Positions 48,153 through 59,949 of a DNA stretch of 64,000 nt are shown piece after piece (positions within the stretch are counted from its first letter, which is position 1; each line of letters opens with the position of its first letter). The DNA is taken from the NCBI GenBank assembly GCA_036245805.1, contig BTRK01000004.1, positions 28,443,541 through 28,507,540 on the forward strand, read 5' to 3'. The DNA comes from Pristionchus mayeri. Taxonomy: Eukaryota; Nematoda; Chromadorea; Rhabditida; Neodiplogasteridae. The position numbers and the translations under genes were made by a program. Under the pieces are notes generated by a model that did not search any database, had not been told where the DNA came from, and saw nothing but the letters and a program-made list of their open reading frames with translations.

Positions 48153-49752
48153 ATGACTGTGCCCCAGGCATACGCAGGTGAACAGGCGGACGACGAATGG
48201 GAACCGTCTCTCATTTGGATTACTGTAGACACCCAAGATTGCAGAAGCAGTGTCGAAGCTGCCTGATCTGCAGGAAGTACTGCAGCAGCAGCGTCCGTGG
48301 ATGTCCGGGCAGCCATTCCAGATGAAGGTATACGGTAGTCCTACGGGTGATGGATACCGTACTCCAGGATGGTGCCATCTCGGATGCTCCGAAGGGAGCT
48401 GGAGATCCATGGAGAGGTGCCTATTCCAATCATGGATTCTGGTTCAAACTGGAATTGGGAGACCAGCGCATGTTCGATAAGGTTACCATCTAATCTGAGA
48501 TCAGACTGATCTTTGATCTTTGAGTTGGTCGCCCGTTCTTTCGATGAGGATGAATTCCTGATGAGATACGAGCATCTGAATGAGTTGAAGGCAGTCCACG
48601 GAGATGACGTCGACTTCCTACTCGCTGCTAACCAGCGTAAGTCGGAGAGAAGAAGGGGAACGGAATTCTCGATCGACTGCCTCTAGGCGGCGATCTCATC
48701 GGAGGAGTGGTCCGAGGTGGGGATACGGTAGTGGTGCACTACATGCGAGAAGAATATCGTCACTCGGGAATCGGCTCCATCCTCCTCAAGGTACTTTAAT
48801 CATACCTTCTTTGGTGAAATCTGCTCATTCACAGGAGTTGATATCGCGTGCATCAGGGAAGTCGCTCAAGATTACCCTCAGTGAGAATCATACCGTAATA
48901 CCGTAATATAGATCATTGCCGTTTCCAGATTCGCCACTCTATAGATCGATCGATCGTTTCGGCGCCTTTCGTGCTGCTGTGGGAACGAAACTCGAGCACG
49001 TTACCGTAACCAATCCGAGTGGTCTCGAAGCGATCGCTCAGCCCGCATATCGTATCCTGGCGGATATCGATTGGGATGCAGTCGGAAAGCTTCTAAATCA
49101 GAGTGGAGTTACTGTAGCTGCCAATGTATGGGCGAAAGATGGCCAGCTTACAGTAGTTGGTGACGAGAAGGTACGGTGTATTCCATCCAATCGATAATTA
49201 GTTCTATGCAATATCAGGGCAATGTGAAAGGGGTCGTGCGTGTGACTGAAGCAGCAGGTGGATATGTAAAGAGACTCGTGGTTGGATTCAGCCATTGAGA
49301 TGAAAGATCAAAGATCAATCCCAGGTTGGGCCTTTGATCGGTGATTCGACTGAATATGCGGAGGCTGCTCTGCATGCAGCTCTCAAGCCGATACAAGTAG
49401 GCCATTTCGAGGGAGTAGAGATCAAAGATCAATTAGAATGAGACGACTGATTACCCATGGAACCCCGATGTGCACTCACTCAAGAGAAGAACCCTCCACT
49501 TCAGAGTTCCCAAGGGTAATCGAGAGTGAGAATAACGTCAAAGGTCAAAAAGAAACTTTTAGAGAATAAGGAAATTATGAATATCCTTCGCAAGTTTGCT
49601 GGAGAAGGAAAAGTGGAAGTGAGAAGGACAGAGTATCAGGTAGATCATTGGGGACACTATCGCTATTCGATCGATCGATAATTCAGATGTTCTCGATGGG
49701 TTCATCGGTCTTCGATGCAGGGAAGACCTTCGCAGCTGAGATCAGTCACTGA
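48153..49752 (+). CDS. GNAT-type N-acetyltransferase-like protein
   Basis: Exons 48153-48177, 48245-48327, 48368-48481, 48525-48636, 48687-48790, 48835-48880, 48929-49170, 49218-49265, 49325-49396, 49443-49515, 49563-49639, 49687-49752; 1062 nt, 353 residues. The GNAT acetyl-CoA motif is visible at about residues 125-155: GGVVRGGDTVVVHYMREEYR, then HSGIGSILLKEL, i.e. the R/Q-x-x-G-x-G/A-type loop in the form RHSGIG. A helix SPLYRSIDRFGAF follows. A second C-terminal domain (GPLIGDSTEYAEAALHAAL ... MFSMGSSVFDAG) resembles the extra domain of the nematode-expanded YitH/DUF1248-type acetyltransferases (inference). Substrate unknown. Three of its eleven introns carry the GATCTTTGATC/GATCAAAGATC word. 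Confidence 0.75.
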
Positions 49753-50057
49753 GATATTCATATCGATCTATCTGATTTTTGATTCCCCAATCTTCTCAGT
49801 GTGCACAGATAAAGGAGTTCGCGTTCCCACCTTTTTCGAACTCGATGGCCCTTCTTAAAAGTTCTTTTTTCTCTATTTCTCTGCTGAACTTAAAGGTTCC
49901 GTTACATCTATCAACTTTTTGTTGCAAGTAAGCCTTTCCTCTCTCTCTCTCCCTCTCTCTTTCTTCTCATTCTCCTCTGTCATCGAACGACTGCTTGCAC
50001 TTCGTAATTCACGTAACTTCTCACTAGTTCCTTCCCTCCGTTCTCTTCTCATCTCGA

Positions 50058-51584
50058 ATGAGTCTCAGAATGATTCTCCTCTTCCTCACTGCTTCTCTTG
50101 CTGCAATTGCACTTTCTCAGAGACCAAAAGTGAAGTGAGTCATCATGGCTCTCAGCCACTTGCCCTTTCTCTATCTCCGTTGTCTTGATACTGCAGGGAT
50201 ATGAACGGGAAGCAGTTGGTAGATCTGGCAGATGTGGGAGACTCCTGCACTGATTCGTACACTGGATACGCAATCATCGATGGATCACTCGAGAGGTTAA
50301 CGAGCCACAAAATGATTGAGGCATTTTTGAATGGATTCAGTGGTATCATTTATTCGATATCACTATTTCATTCCGGTTCCGGAACACATAGTGAGAAAGT
50401 ATCGTTTGCAATCATTAGAAATAATCTTGAGATGCGATAACTTCACTTCGATAATGATGGGAGGAAGAGAAGGGGAGAGGGAGGCCTACGAGTATTTCAA
50501 ATGCAGACGACTCAGAGGTATTCTTCTTTTTTCTCAACCTTCATCGCAACTTCATCGCAAATTTCATAGATCAAAGAAGGGGAAAAGGCTGATTGAATCT
50601 CGTTCTTTGCAGTTCACGGAGAGATGAGAAGAGGAAAATGCGTGTGCAAGAAGAATTACAAGGTGCGGAAAAATGACTGTTTGAGTTTCGTTGGATGGTG
50701 ATGCTGAGGAAGAAAACATACAAGGAATGAAAGATTCATTCGCTCTCGAATTTTGTGGTCACAACCGATGATCTCGTCGTTGAGGGACCATCGTGCAACG
50801 AATACGAAGGATGCCCCGTCGATAGACCCTTCCTCTACTCAACTGAGTAACTGCGAGAACTTCAATAGTAATGGGTGATCTTTGATCTCTCAGATGCACT
50901 AGTAACATCTGCCAGCACGGGGGTCGACTGGCAGTGGCAACCACTCACATGGAATGCATCTGCAAGGTACTCCATAGTGATGAATGATGAAATCGAATGA
51001 TTGCAGGGGGAATGGGATGGCAGATTGTGTGATAGACTCGCCTGCTGGAGATTGACCAACAGAGGTTAGCCTCCTTCCGTTAGACTCCAGAGTTATCGAT
51101 TATTTCAGGACACGACAAGAGATACCGCAATGCCGGAGACAAGTGCGAGTGCGGCACACACTATGAGGTACACTGAAATATGTGACGATTCGATGACGTG
51201 TGATCGATCATCCTTCCCCCATTCACAGGGCGAGAACTGCTCCGTTCTCAAGTCTTGTGAGAAGAATGGAAAGTTCGAGAACGGAGTGTACGTACATTTC
51301 TTCCTTCATTGGAATCTTTCAGGATTTAGAATATTTTTTTGCATGTAGTGAAGTTGTTCTGTCATCTACGAGTAACTAATCACAGGTGTATCTGTGCTGA
51401 TGGATATGGTGGAGAGACATGTGGGCAGAAGTGTCCTGGAGGGAAAACAACGTACGTTCATCATCTAATCTGGACCCATCTTCTTATCATGCAATGTCTT
51501 CTTTTCAGATGCTCCTCGAGGTCGATATTTTTTACAGCAGTCCTTCTTCCCATCATAATCAAAGTATTCAGTAGACTCTTCTAG
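50058..51584 (+). CDS. EGF-like, cysteine-rich, membrane-anchored protein (paralogue A)
   Basis: Exons 50058-50134, 50197-50295, 50432-50517, 50613-50662, 50785-50846, 50894-50966, 51007-51064, 51109-51167, 51229-51287, 51386-51451, 51509-51584; 765 nt, 254 residues. Signal peptide MSLRMILLFLTASLAAIALS, a domain with DLADVGDSCTDSYTGYAIID, then cysteine-rich EGF-like modules (CVCKKNY; CTSNICQHGGRL..CICKGEWDGRLCD; CECGTHYEGENC; CICADGYGGETC). It ends in a hydrophobic segment (IFFTAVLLPIIIKVF) with almost no tail, suggesting a GPI anchor or tail anchor. Exon-by-exon paralogue of the minus-strand gene at 52.4-54.1 kb. No known family assigned. Confidence 0.8.
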
Positions 51585-52432
51585 AGAATTAGTTATTATT
51601 CAGATTATTTTTAGTTAAGATATTTTGTTATCAGATGCTTCTTTCACGTCCAGTAGGATTTTTAAATTTTGTTGTGATCTTGAATAGAGGTAAAGTGATA
51701 GATCTCGTTTCATCTAGTTCCGATGATAATGTGGATGAACAGAGAGGGAAGAGGGAAGTTACTCGATAGGTTGACAGTTGAATAGAAAGATTGAATGAGA
51801 AAGAGACTTGCTTCCCAAAAAAATAGATAGATGCAACAGCAGTGTTCGAAGAGAGAAAGAAGAGAAGACGTATCGACGCCTGTCACGAGACTACCATGCG
51901 ATGAATGCTTCTAAGTGTGCTACAAGAAAAGTTAAAATAATGTATCTTCCCTTCTCTTTGAATCTTTGTTTATCAACTGTGAGATACCTATTATTCGCGA
52001 ATTTTCCGTTAACGTCTCTGGAATTTTATAATTTCTTTATTAATAATTAGAGAATGGAAGCGAGATGGTAGATGTACAGCCACGGCGTCTCTCCATCGGG
52101 AATCTCAATTAGTGAGAGAAGGCGAGAGAGCACGTGGAATCGAGAGAGACTCTCGATGGATGAATAGCCAGAGGAAGAGGGAAACGCCTATCGATGGATG
52201 GGAATCACAAGGTGAAAGCATCAAGGGCATTCGAAGCTAGCTGATAAAAGCAACGATTATTTTGATTATACAATAGGCGCCAATTAAAATAATGGAGAAA
52301 AAGTCACTGGTATAACAGATCTTGCATCGCTCTAGATGGTAAATGAAAGAGGTTTGAAGAAGTGGGAAATCGATTAATGCTACGGTCTATGGTAATCTGA
52401 GCTATCGAGAACTGATCCCTTTCTAGAAAAGT
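51585..52432. other. Spacer between convergent paralogues
   Basis: Shared 3' region of the two tail-to-tail genes, AT-rich, with no third gene seen. Confidence 0.4.
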
Positions 52433-54095
52433 CTATTGAATACTGCAGCCATGACGGGAAGAGCCAGAATAACGGAGAAGATCGAACCGGTCGAGCAACT
52501 GGAATAGGACAATTCATTTTTCATTGCGATCATATTCGGTTGCAAAAGAAAAATTCACAAACAGTAGGAAAGTTATAGCCGACGTGTAGTAACAACCGCG
52601 ATCCATTACTTCAGTTCAAAAAGAGTCTTCAAAATGCTCACGTGACTTGTCCAGAGGGACACTTCTGTCCACAGGTCTCTCCTCCGAATCCCTCCGTGCA
52701 TACACATCTGAGATAAACCCCTCAATCACAGGACAGCCCCAAGCAACCCAGAACTCGTAAGGTCCTTTTCTGACTAATTTGGAGAGAAAAAACTGACACT
52801 CCGTTCTCGAATTTTCCATTCTTCTCACATGATTTGAGAGTGGAGCAGTCTTCTCCCTGGAATGTTGAGATAATCAGGCACTGGAGCCTCTTTCTGTATT
52901 ACCTTGTAGTGAGCACCACATTCGCATTTCGTTCCCGCGTTTTTGTATCTCTTGTCGTGTCCTGAACATGGAAGATTTCTTAACAATCTGATTATACAAT
53001 AAGAGTACGCACCTCTGTCGGTGAGTCTCCAGCAAGCAAGTCTGTCGCAGAATTTACCATCCCATTCACCCTGCAGTTAGAAGTAAATGAAAAGAAACAC
53101 ACAACACAAATTTGATATGAAGAGCAAGAACTGGGAAACGTCGCACCTTGCAGATGCACTCCATGTGATCTTTTCCGATGGCCATGATTCCGTCGTTGGC
53201 GCATCCAGTCTTCGAGCATCTGAGAGATCTAATTGCAAAGATCAAAGATCAAGCACTCACGAGGAAGCATGGAGGGAGGGCTTGTCGGCGGGGCATCCAT
53301 CGTAGTCGTTGCACGTAGGACCCTGATATCGTACAGCTACATTTGTAAGAAACATCTCACGTATTTCAAATCGGTATTAGGAAACGACAGACTACCGTAC
53401 CTTGTACTTCCCCTTGCACACGCATTTCCCACTCTTCATCTCGCCGTGCACTGCAATGAATTACAATGAATTTCGCCATTGTTTCGTTTTAATCTTCAAA
53501 ATCGCATCATCAGATTAGTGCTTCGCACGAACAGCAATGTACTACTTTTCGAAGCCTGGATATGTAGCATTGTTCGAACAAAAGATTCCGACGGTATGAA
53601 CGAGAGCTTGAGTGAACCTCTGAGGTGTTTGCACTTGTACTCTTCGTATGCCTTCATTCCCTTCCCTCCTCCTCCTCCCATCTGCAGCGAAGTCAGATTT
53701 TCGCACCTGAAGTACAATTTGAAAGATGCAAAATGGAAGAGAATAGAAGAAGGCTTCCTTCCAGTCGCTTCAGTCGAAATTCCGTATGCTTTACTCTTTC
53801 ATGGGTCAGCATTGGAAGTTGCAGTGGAACCATCGAGGTCTAAGTAATCTCGTTCATCATTTACTTCTCTAGTGATCCATCCACAATCGCGTATCCAGTG
53901 TACGAATCAGCACAAGATTCTCCCACATCCGCCAGATCAATCAGAGCTTGTCCAGTGATGTCTCTTAACACCATTTTGAGAAATTTCGTTCGAAGAGAAG
54001 GTGAATTGCTCGTCAACTCACTTCTGTTTTGGTCGTTGTGCAGCTGAAAGGACTGCAAGAGTGGAAAGGGTCGCAGCCAGAAGAACGCCTCTCAT
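52433..54095 (-). CDS. EGF-like, cysteine-rich, membrane-anchored protein (paralogue B)
   Basis: Mirror-image paralogue of the gene at 50.06 kb with the same eleven-exon plan and splice phases. Signal peptide MRGVLLAATLSTLAVLSAAQ; DLADVGESCADSYTGYAIVD; CENLTSLQMGGGGG; KSGKCVCKGKYK; GPTCNDYDGCPADKP; CSKTGCANDGIM..CICKGEWDGKFCD; CECGAHYKGEDC; VCVCTEGFGGETC. The last exon encodes CSTGSIFSVILALPVMAAVF, then NRLF and stop, matching the hydrophobic C-terminus of paralogue A. The homologous intron before CSKTGC (here) and CTSNIC (paralogue A) contains the 11-mer GATCTTTGATC in both. Probably secreted and lipid- or tail-anchored; function unknown. Confidence 0.8.
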
Positions 54096-57000
54096 TCTGC
54101 TGAAAGTTTCACTGTTTATCACTTGAAACTCGAAGTTGAAATGAGATGGCGTGAGGACTCGAAAGCAATGAGAAGAGCCGTTGAAATGTGATATGAACAG
54201 GTGGAAGAGAGAGAGGATGCATGCAGAGAGATAATAACTGTGAAATAACAGCAGAGTGAAAATAAATAATGATATGTTATCGTTGATAACAGATACGAGA
54301 GAAAATTTGCGGTGGATCAACCGGAGTGACAGAAGACAAGGGGGGGGGGTGGGAACAATTATGCTGGGGGCAGATAAAATCGGGAGGGGTTTATGGGCCT
54401 GACCCCCCCCCCCCCCCCCTCAAGGTTGAGATGAAGAACAAATGGATTAGGGAGTGGAGAATCTACCAATGAAGAGACGGAGCAACTGCAAAAGGCGAAA
54501 ATTCGTGAATATCGGTCTTTTCCCCCTCTTTTCTCTTTTGAGCAACAGTGAAACAAAGAAGAGAAGAGATGGGAAGAATCTGTCGGTTAACGACAAAGAG
54601 ATAGAGGAAGAGTTGAGATGGCAAAGGGAGAACGGAATGTTCCTTGCGCAGGTACAAGAGAGAGAGGGAGGGAGGGAGAGTGGCAGTTCGACCTCTCGAG
54701 AAGATGCATCAACATACAGATTCCATCGGCAGTTTAGAGGGGAGAGAGTGGATGAAAGAGAGGACGGGGATGGTACAAGTGGATAGTACAGGACAAACAG
54801 TCGTCGAGAGCCTCATTCGGATGGTACTATCTCTGGTACTCTCTGGTACTCTCTGGTACCCAATGGGGACGTGGTAGTCTTGGGAGGGAGTGATTGAGTG
54901 TGATTCGGTCGTCTCTTCGTCCTTCCCTTCTATTTCCTGCCCCGTGCAACTCAATTGGGAAGGGGAGGAGACTGACCAAGTTGTTTACTGGCTGAGAGAA
55001 GAAGAAGAAGCATGGACCAAGAGGGGAAAAGTGACCGGATGAGATGAATAGATGACTACTGTACTTCCCCCCTCAATGATGTCCCTGAATGAGGGAGAAA
55101 GAAATTAACTGAGTCTGGCAGTGTTCACTTCGGAGGGGAAAGAGTCTCTACTTTTTAGCCACTTGAGTGAGTCCCTCGAGACTCGAGATGGTGCAAGGAT
55201 GGGAACGTTTAGAGGAGGACCAATGGAGGACTCAAGTAGAGGAGGTCCGTGAAATCAGAGAATAAGCTCAGTATCAGTTTTCAGTGAGATTTCACACGAA
55301 AAGGGCTATACATTTCGGGATATCTGATGAGAGGAGGGAGAGAGTACCTTAGTAGTGTACTGGTCAGTAGGAAGAGAGCGGGAGGGGGACAACACCTATT
55401 GTGTTTCCACGGAGGAGAGAGGCTACTGACGGGATTCTAACTGACGATTGTCTCTCTCCTCCCCTCCCTCCCCCCCTCCCCCTCTTCCGTCCTCCTAAGA
55501 CCGTCTTGCAGTCTAAGGAGGTAATTAGAGACTCGAATCCCGATATGAGTTCTCGAGAGTGATTGCATCTGAATAGAGAGAGTGAGGAAAGGGGAGAGAC
55601 AGAGACAGAGGAGAAGAGAGAGCACGCGAAAGAGAGAGACCATGGGATAATGTGACTAACTCTATTAGAAGAAGACGGCAAAAATTGGATAGAAAATGTT
55701 TGTGGCACGGGGCTTTCTGGCTGATTTGACTGCAGAGACAAAAGAAATGCCGAGATTGAAGGGAAGAGAAGCTGGGAGTCTGTTGTGGGCATGAAAATGG
55801 TTGAAGACAGTGGGAGAGAGAGAGAGAGGAGACTCAAATGGAATAGACGCTTTGTGGAGTCGAGAAGTAGTGGATTGATGATAGGGAGGGAGAGGGAGAG
55901 GGAAGTTCGATTCCCTCTGAGATTCAGTGGGGCAGAGAAGAGCTACACAACTTCTCCCTCTATGGCAACATTCTGCAACTCTCTCTCCCTCACTTCTCTC
56001 ACTTCGATGTCCTAGATAGCGGAGTATTCTGAGAGGGGAAGCAGTCTCGAGAGGGGAATTCAATTGGCCTGAGGGCGGGAATCGACAGTGAAAACGCCTG
56101 CATCGTCCCGCCCTCAAAACATCTCGAATGACAAGACGAAAACAACAGCAAAACAACCACAAAATATGAGTGATACGGCTCCATTTCTCTGTGTATCGGC
56201 CTGCAAACACAAGGGAACCTAGTAGGGAATAGGAAAGATATGAGTAGTAGGAGAAGAGCAGCAAAAGGGAAGAATGGGCAGGGGAGATTGAACCGAAGAA
56301 GGGATGTTGACAAGACTCACGCGGACTGCGTGCTCTAGAGATTAATTCAGAGGGAGAAGACGGCTAAAGAAACAGAAGGAGAGGGAGAGACTGGCGATGT
56401 TTGCAAATATGGATCCCCGTGTGAGTGGAAGAGGGATATCTCATTCGGAAGCCCGTACTAGACAGCCTCTCCCCCCTCATGGGCTGAATTCAATAATTAG
56501 AGTGGAGAGGAAGAGATACCTATCGAGAAGAGGGAGATTATGGCTAAGAAATTGTAGATTGCATGAAATACGAGAAGGAAATTGACACGAGTCACATCTA
56601 TACACTTCACAATAGAAAAAAAACCAGGGATATGACGTAGAGAAGGATTCCAAAGCATCCTAAATCTGATGAGCCAGTTCAGTTGAAGATCCTCCGCAAA
56701 ATGAAATAATTTCGGAGGAGAAACGCAGATGTTTATGCGAAAGTTGAACGGATGTTTATGAGTTCTTTCGGAATAGGGAGATAATGAAAAGGGGCCATGA
56801 AGACCGCATGAGAGTAGAGGGGAACACTACGTTATGAAGTATTATGAAGGAGGGATATTTATAGACTGGGGAAAAAGAAGGCGAAAGGAGGTCCTTCACG
56901 CTTATCCGAGATTCAGATTCGGCGATAATAAGGGAAGTTGGTTATGGCGGTGCTTTTGCGGGCAGAATTCGGTGTAGAAGAAGGACTAACTCCCTCGAGA

Positions 57001-58176
57001 GATCTCCTATCGAGAGAGAGAGAGAGAGGGGGGGGGGGGGGGCATGCGGGAGGAGTGCCTCTATCAATTCAGAGACTGGAACGCATCCACAAAAACTGAC
57101 AAGATCCGAACGAGATGCAGTAGGAGGGAGACAAGAGAGAGCAGGGAATCGAGAGAGAGGAAGAAACAAAGGAAAGTTCCCTGCATGGAACCGAGAAAAA
57201 TGAAGCAGAAAGGAATGAAAAGTGACAGCTATGCTCATCTCTCGAGCACTTCCTAGAATAGAGACACCCTCTCATTTCCATCCCTTCTCTCTCGAGAGAG
57301 AGGAAGAGAAGGTCAATCTTATCCTTCTGATTCCGAGAACTCGAAGAGAGGACTCGCATTTCGAAATGGCATCTTTTCGTGAAATCTCGAGGGCTTCACG
57401 ACTTTTCAGTCCGAGGGAGAAGGGAAAGGCGTGAGAAGGAGAGAGAAATGCATTCTTGCGCCTCGACGGGAGAATTATGGGAGCTCATTGCGAAGTTATT
57501 GCGATGGTGTTCGGAATGAACCACATGGGGAAGGGATGGATGGGAATGACACTGACTCTGATTAAGAGGGAGGAGATGATTTCTGTGATGAATACACTGG
57601 AAATGAAGACATTGCACTGCCGAAAAACGTCGTGGGACACGGTATAAAAGAGGGGACGAACGGGGGAGGCCATCGGCTGTCTCTAATGGCTGCCACAATC
57701 CATTCAGGTGTGACTCTGGACGGGAGTAATTTGCATAATTTCCCAGGTGCTCTCTCTCAATCGTCCACTCCCTTCCCCTTCTCCCTCCAGAGAGAGACTA
57801 GTATGAACAAAAGGAGCAAGTAGTTACAATCATAATCGAGCAGAACTCTTTCGATTCAGTACAACTGTGGGAAGGTAGAGGATGAGAGGGAGAGGGGGAG
57901 GGAGGGAGAGACTGGTGGGGATGAGTAGCAGATTGGCCCATAGGGCATCCCTCCCGAGATAAGAATCAATATCGATAGATCACAGTGGGGGTAAGAGGAA
58001 GGAGAGAAGACAAAGGCGCATAAAGAGAAGATGATATGTTGAAGACTCATTCCTAATGTTGCTATGTCTTTCCCCGTGTGCATCTCGAGTGCAACGATGG
58101 TATCCAAGCACGGAAATTTGGCTTTATTCCCGATTCACTACAAGGCAGGAGAGGCTTGGAGGCGAGCGAGTCTCTT
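54096..58176. other. Purine-rich 4-kb region without a supported gene
   Basis: GA/CT-rich strand asymmetry with G or C homopolymers at 54341-54350, 54402-54420 and 57028-57043. Long open frames here (up to 199 codons on the minus strand, 55665-56264) translate to compositionally biased Ser/Pro/Leu/Arg strings and are not credible genes. A perfect octamer-type ATTTGCAT occurs at about 57732 (TAATTTGCATAATTT). TACTATCTCTGGTACTCT-type tandem copies lie at 54825-54860. Confidence 0.5.
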
Positions 58177-59700
58177 CTACTGGCCCTTCAGAGAGGAGAA
58201 GATTACCGATCCCTGCAGAGCATACTGTTGGATACTGATACCATTAACTACAGTAGACCAGTGAAACAATGCTTCTTGGTGTCCTGTAGTGTACTGTATT
58301 CTACCGTACCCCTTTCTTCTTCTCCACGGTCGTGATGCGCTCGTTCGTCTCGATGAGATAGCTGCAGCATTCAATTCAGTTATCGATAGCCCGAGCGGGT
58401 GTTCTTACCGTACTCCTCCCTTTCCGAGCGTGACCTTCTCCACCATCGTTCCGTCGGGCAGACGCTGCATCTCGCCAGCCTTCACCGCCGGCTTCTGTCA
58501 TGCAGTTGTGTATCGGAGGCTACGATTAGTAAACGTCGCCACATGGGTGCACACTACCTTGGAATCGTTGACGAGTGCTGCCACACTGGCAGAGGAGGAG
58601 GCTTCGGAGCCAGTGGTGATCCACGACTTGGAAGTGGATGCAAAACCATTGTCGGCCTGCTTAGACTCGCGGGCCTTGCTGGAAGGAGTACGGTAGACGA
58701 GTACTGTAGGGAGGGGTACGGTACCTGGAGTACTTGGTTCCTCGAGGAAGGGTGTAGACGACCTTCCCATTGATGTACAGTCCTCGAGACTCCAGTTCGG
58801 TCAGAGTGATCGGACTGAAATGAGAGAAGTACACCCAAGGATACCTAACCCTACCATACCGTATACCATCACCCCCTACCTTACGTACCCTATCATACTA
58901 AGGTACCCCGGCTATGTACTAAGCTACCGTACCCCAACCCCGCGTAGGGGGCCGTGGTTCCGGGACGGGTACGGTACATCTGGGGATCGGCGGTTGCGAG
59001 AGGCATACTGTAGACAGCCACACACGAGGAGTGAAAAGGTCGAGAATGAATGGAGGAGGGAGGAGGAAGAGAGGTGGGAGGGAGAAGGTGGAAATGATAA
59101 TTTCCTGATTGGATTTGTAATTTAGTTGGGAACGGAAGAGAGGGATTGGTGGATTGCTCTCCTTCCCGTTACCCACCGATCATTCGCCGCCAGAGGAGGA
59201 GAGGCAGAGCTGGAAAGATCAAAGATCAAAGTACGATTATCAATGATGACTGACCCATCGAGAGAAGTTCTTGCGAAGGGATTCTTGATGGACGACTTGT
59301 TGATGTATCCACGACGGAGAAGGGCGATGTCGTCGAGGAAAATCCTGAGATCAAAGATCAGTCCATGCACTTTCAGAGACCATTCACATGTCGTTGCCGT
59401 CTTCTCGCAGTGATTTCATGGGTGAGATGGGATGGTCCGTGGCCTGGATCGCCGTCTGCAATACCATAGTGAGGCTAGTGCACAGCAAGACGCTTCCCAA
59501 ACGTCGTCTTTCGTGGTGTGCTTACTTCTTCGCCCTGCGTCATAATCTTCACGCGCGGACTTTCTTCGACGGGACGTCTGCAAGGATTGGTGTGTCACGG
59601 GTGACGTTTGATAAACGTCGCCCACGAACCTCTCGGAGTGTCCGTGACGATGCGTCTGACGGGCGTTCTCGTCACGGTAGTAGAATGATGTCGATGCCAT
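58177..59700 (-). CDS. Unrecognised 232-residue protein
   Basis: Exons 59700-59630, 59577-59526, 59455-59388, 59344-59255, 59209-59177, 58814-58725, 58678-58558, 58494-58409, 58361-58310 and 58212-58177; 699 nt, all phases agree. Hydrophilic N-terminus rich in His and Arg (MASTSFYYRDENARQTHRHG), then two more ordered blocks: ISPMKSLREDGNDMIFLDD / IALLRRGYINKSSIKNPFAR, and PITLTELESRGLYINGKVVY. A Ser/Ala-rich linker is followed by EMQRLPDGTMVEKVTLGKGG and VRYLIETNERITTVEKKKG. No signal peptide or membrane segment. Two introns (59345-59387 and 59210-59254) contain GATCTTTGATC near the acceptor. No family recognised; probably cytosolic. Confidence 0.7.
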
Positions 59701-59949
59701 TACGGTAGATGAAAGGTACTGTAAGGGGAGGAATGTATCTTCACTCTATCGATTGGGTACCTTTTAGAGAATACGAGTGGAGAGAAGGCGGATAACCGCC
59801 GTCTACTCGAGAAGAGAGTAGAAATGAATGGAGATGAGAAAGAGAGAGAGAAAGAGAGGACCCTCGCACAATGATCACTCAGGTCATTACCATAGAGGGG
59901 AGAATTAATATAGTTCATCATTGAGTGCTGGCCGTCGTTCGATGGGTCG

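Noticed and set aside
55890..55930. GTTCGATTCC, resembling a tRNA T-loop
   Set aside because: No acceptor stem, D arm or anticodon arm can be folded around it.
55665..56264. 199-codon open frame on the minus strand
   Set aside because: Lies in a GA/CT-rich tract. The translation is a biased Ser/Leu/Arg/Pro string without domain or splice context, with equally long frames on the other strand.
58936..58985. Exon-like segment MYRTRPGTTAPYAG on the minus strand with an acceptor
   Set aside because: Including it breaks the reading phase; skipping it joins exons 59209-59177 and 58814-58725 perfectly.
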